NCBI GenBank assembly: GCA_030490835.1
Contig: CM059972.1
Coordinates: 30,545,452-30,609,451 of the forward strand
Direction of reading: 5' to 3'
Origin: Annona cherimola
Lineage: Eukaryota; Streptophyta; Magnoliopsida; Magnoliales; Annonaceae
DNA length: 64,000 nt
Made by a program: the position numbers and the translations under genes. Positions 61,016-64,000 of this stretch are shown in pieces. The notes under the pieces were generated by a model. The model was not told the origin of the DNA. It worked only from the letters and a program-made list of their open reading frames with translations, and ran no database searches. The first letter of the stretch is position 1. Each line of letters opens with the position of its first letter.

Positions 61016-62824
61016 GGGAAAATTGTGTCATAGACCCTCTAACTATGCGTATTGGCATTTTAGACCCCGACGTTTGCGTATTAGCATCTTAGACCCCCGA
61101 AAGTTTTGACCCTTGCATTTTACCCCCGCGCCCTCACGGCGTCAACAAAGTAAGCATCTGGCCGTTTGAAATGACGAAAAAAGACGAAAAAAGTTATGAT
61201 ATTCGTGAATTACTATACAATCCACGCCCAGCACAGCCCATAGGCCCCTCTTGACCGATTTTGTCTCCCGCTCCCTCTCTCTCCCGCTCCCGCTCCCGCT
61301 CTCTCAGTCGCCCCCGCCCTCTCTCCCTATGACCTCTCTCTCCCGGTAGTTCCCTCCCTCCCGCTCCCTCTCTCTCAATCATCCCCGCCCGCATCCCTCT
61401 CTCTCCCAGCCAGGGCATAGTTAAGATTATGTATTACTGGCTGTCCCGGATAGAAAACCAGATATCTCCACCATTTCAACAGTCTAGGGATCAAACCCAA
61501 TTCCTTTGGAAAGGGACGCCCAAATTCCTTTTTGAAAGCCAATATCAATCGATTCAAGTGATACAAGAGAAGGGAACTGTTGGTTTTTGTTTTTCAAGTG
61601 TGTGCCTGAAAAGGGTGGGATATTGATTACATCTCCTTTAGAGGCCCTCCGACGAGATTATTCTAGAGTTCAGGTGCCATGAAACTTAATAAAAGACCAG
61701 AGCGTGGTTGGCGTCCCACGCCTTTCCTATGTATGGACAATATTATTTATATCCGAAAGAATGAAGTAGAACCATGTACCAAAGGCCTCCAATCATACCC
61801 AATCCCACATGAGATGGAGGGTGAAAATGGATCAGATTGCCTACGACCTCACCTCAACCAAGAGAGGGAGCGGGAGGGCAGGGGCGACTAAGAGAGAGGG
61901 AGCGTGGGAGAGAGAGGTCGCAGGGAGAGAGGGCGGGGGCGACTGAGAGAGCGGGACCAGGAGAGAGAGGGAGCGGGAGATGAAATCAGGTAGGACGGGC
62001 CTGTGGGCAAAAGGTGCTGCCTGACAGGGGTTGGACGGAAAAAACGCCATCGTTAATTCCTCTGCTAAGCCTGCAGCCTTTTCGGGGTTTAATCCAACGG
62101 CCCCAAATTTCTCCACGCGATCCAGCGCCGGAGTGCGCTGGTCAGAGATGGGGTCTCGACCGACCGGTCGTAGATCATTATTCCTGTTTATCATGGCAAT
62201 AAAGTTGCAGCTGTGGCTGCCGGCGCAGTCCCTGCTCTCATCGGCCTTCTGATGGATGAGAGAGCTAGGATCACAGATGATGTGTTGGCGCTGCTGGGCC
62301 TGCTAGCTGGTTGTGGTGAGGGGTTGAAGGAGATGAGGGAGAATAGAAGGCGGCTTGTGGGCATTCTTGTCGATTTGATGAGGTTTGGTTCTCCAAAAAG
62401 GAAGAAGACAACGGTTGTGCTGCTGTTGAGAATGTGTAGTAATAATATTGATGGAGAAGGGAGCATTAGATGCTTGCAAGAAAACCTGTACAACATTGCT
62501 TCTCTTGGGAGTTTGGTTTCCGAGGGTGTAAAAGCCAGTAGGAAGGCAGATACCCTTTAGGATTACTCAACCGCCACGCTAGCAACAAAACTAGGAACAT
62601 GCATGGATGCATGAAGAGTTTTTAGAAATTTCCCTAGGCACGAGGGTATTTCCGTCTTTTTCTCGTCATTTCGGACGGCCAGGCGTTGCTTTGTTGACGC
62701 CGTGAGGGCGCGGGGGGTAAAATACAAAGGTCGAAACTTTCAGAAGTTTAAAATGCTAATACCCAAACGTCGGGGTCTAAAATGCCAATACGCATAATTA
62801 GAGAGTCTATGGCGCAATTTTCCC
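61016..62824 (+). mobile_element. Pack-MULE-like element carrying a U-box/ARM gene fragment
   Basis: 1.8 kb. The outer ends are long inverted repeats, 61016-61191 and 62650-62824, e.g. GGGAAAATTGTGTCATAGAC against the inverse of GTCTATGGCGCAATTTTCCC, then TATGCGTATTGGCATTTTAG and CGCGCCCTCACGGCGTCAAC. Flanks GTGCTTTATT and GGCTTTTTATT resemble a 9-10 bp target duplication with changes. A second, inner pair of CT/GA-rich inverted repeats lies at about 61225-61415 and 61855-62010, around a 440-bp core of unidentified origin. No transposase. Long TIRs with captured host sequence are the hallmark of Pack-MULEs. Confidence 0.82.
62195..62620 (+). pseudogene. Captured fragment of a U-box/ARM-repeat (PUB-type) E3 ligase gene
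   Basis: Reads GNKVAAVAAGAVPALIGLLM, then DDVLALLGLLAGCGEGLKEM, FGSPKRKKTTVVLLLRMCSN, ENLYNIASLGSLVSEGVKAS and RKADTL, the C-terminal ARM repeats of plant U-box ligases. A 1-base frameshift at about 62553-62558 brings a stop; the next frame continues LGLLNRHASNK, the usual C-terminal end. The U-box itself and upstream ARM repeats are missing. Only the last ~130 codons of a gene are present, inside the terminal inverted repeats. Non-functional as it stands. The specific PUB member is not identified. Confidence 0.75.
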
Positions 62825-62904
62825 GGCTTTTTATTTACATGGATTAAACTAAAATTGATTTTTAGCTTTAAATATTAGTTATTTCTAAAGAGGACTGATG
62901 TTAA

Positions 62905-63195
62905 CTTGGGCTAAGTACCTTGAAAAATACATTTAAAATACATTTTTCGTTTTTTCTTTATACACTTATTTATCAAAGTATATTTAACATATAAACCAAG
63001 TTTTACCATTTTTGGATATGTGTATATATTTTTTTGACATTTTAAAATACCCCTATAATTCTAAGATGTCAAAAAAATATATACACATATCCAAAAATGG
63101 TAAAACTTGGTTTATATGTTAAATATACTTTGATAAATAAGCGTACGAAGAAAAAAAAAAGTGTTGAGTGAAACGTTTGTTTAACCTGGGCTAGC
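62905..63195. repeat. Near-perfect foldback element (long hairpin)
   Basis: Left arm about 62945-63046 and right arm about 63064-63160 are inverted copies, e.g. TATACACTTATTTATC...AAACCAAGTTTTACCATTTT against AAAATGGTAAAACTTGGTTT...GATAAATAAGCGTAC, with a loop of under 25 bases. Outer ends GGGCTAAGTACC and GGGCTAGCGAG. It shares phrases with 5571-5935. Confidence 0.85.
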
Positions 63196-63471
63196 GAGAT
63201 CATTCCTCACTTCTAAATTATGGTATTTTATTAAAAGCAGCTACTTTTTATATCAAATGCTGACAAAAATATATTTCATACAGATATTTAAATTTATCTA
63301 CAAGTAAAATAGATATTAGTTTCCTTTAGCGCTAAATGCAGCCGATTCAAATAAAAAGGAAGAAGTATAATTATTGTTTTTTGAATTACAGTCCTCGTTC
63401 AATGCACATGGTTGCATTGGAACTTTATTGCATTCGAGATTCATTTAAAATAAGAACTTTATAAAAAGGAC

Positions 63472-63788
63472 CCATTCCGGTGCAGATGGACCGCTCTAAA
63501 ATGATTCCACATATATTAGATTACAATGAAATCTTATACAATCATTTATCCATATTAAAATCATACTTTAGAAAGTTTAGATGTTGAAAATATCACTTTA
63601 AACTTGATATTTTTATTAAATTATTTTATTATATTGATTTTGCACCATTTTTAGATGTGTATCACACATATGTTGGATTTAGATGAAAATTAGTATGCTA
63701 ATAAAGTGGACAATTCTAAATACAATGGGTGGGGTAGATTTCCTATTTCATGATCATGTGGGCTCACAGTGCATGGACTGCACGGTAA
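63472..63788. repeat. MITE with CCGGTGCAG / CTGCACGG ends, copy 1
   Basis: Starts near CCGGTGCAGATGGACCGC and ends near ATGGACTGCACGG, which are inverted repeats. The first 140 bases are repeated in copy 2 at 63877 (CATTTATCCATAT(A/T)AAAATC, CATACTTTAGA). Confidence 0.7.
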
Positions 63789-63876
63789 AGTCACATGCAC
63801 TGGATCATATTCCTTATAAAACAAATTAAAAAATATGTTATCAAGATTCAATCTATATATATATATAGGGATTTGT

Positions 63877-64000
63877 TCCCGTGCAGTCCGCTGTAAAATG
63901 GGCCCCACACATATTAGATCGCAATGAAACTTTATATAATCATTTATCCATATAAAAATCATACTTTAGACGGTTTAGATGTTAAAAATACCACTTTAAA
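63877..64000. repeat. MITE of the same family, copy 2, cut by the window end
   Basis: Begins CCCGTGCAGTCCGCTGTAAAA and follows copy 1 to the last base of the window. Same orientation as copy 1. Confidence 0.7.

Noticed and set aside
1..64000. CRISPR arrays, operons, prokaryotic defence systems or organelle genome segments
   Set aside because: None seen; gene structure and repeats are those of a plant nuclear chromosome.

Overview
The window is nuclear DNA of a flowering plant. Every intact gene has a plant-type architecture (short exons, AT-rich introns with GT-AG borders), the products are plant families (REF/SRPP lipid-droplet protein, plant TSPO, RALF peptide, DYW-class PPR), and the space between genes is filled with Copia, RTE-LINE, SINE, hAT-, Mutator- and Tourist-like elements. 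Species cannot be decided from the sequence; a lineage with moderately large introns and a well-preserved ancestral gene order is suggested.

Layout. 1-1690: decayed Ty1/Copia relic. 3603-5224 (-): REF/SRPP lipid-droplet-associated protein, 3 coding exons. 9414-11662 (-): mitochondrial ribosomal protein uL29m, 3 coding exons. 15423-15989 (+): TSPO, single exon. 17714-27047 (+): ALG3 mannosyltransferase, 13 exons, introns carrying several MITEs. 29716-37196 (+): heat shock factor binding protein (HSBP), 5 coding exons, with a 6.25-kb first intron that holds a solo LTR and an RTE-type LINE, and a last intron that reads as a U12-type AT-AC intron. 42277-42630 (-): RALF precursor. 50040-52450: rearranged, broken copy of a PPR gene. 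56266-58065 (-): intact DYW-class PPR gene. 61016-62824: Mutator-like element carrying a U-box/ARM-repeat gene fragment (Pack-MULE). The rest is AT-rich intergenic DNA with MITEs.

The genes do not form a pathway: they serve lipid droplets, mitochondrial translation, porphyrin/stress signalling, ER N-glycan assembly, heat-shock attenuation, peptide signalling and organelle RNA editing. What links them is position. From memory of Arabidopsis locus numbers, ALG3-TSPO-LDAP2 are neighbours (At2g47760-70-80), RALF33-HSBP are neighbours (At4g15800-802) and RALF22-LDAP3 are neighbours (At3g05490-500). This window holds one member of each in a single 40-kb stretch, as expected for an ancestral block that was duplicated and fractionated in Arabidopsis.

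All splice sites were assigned by eye from frame continuity, GT-AG (or AT-AC) borders and family knowledge; no alignment or transcript was available.
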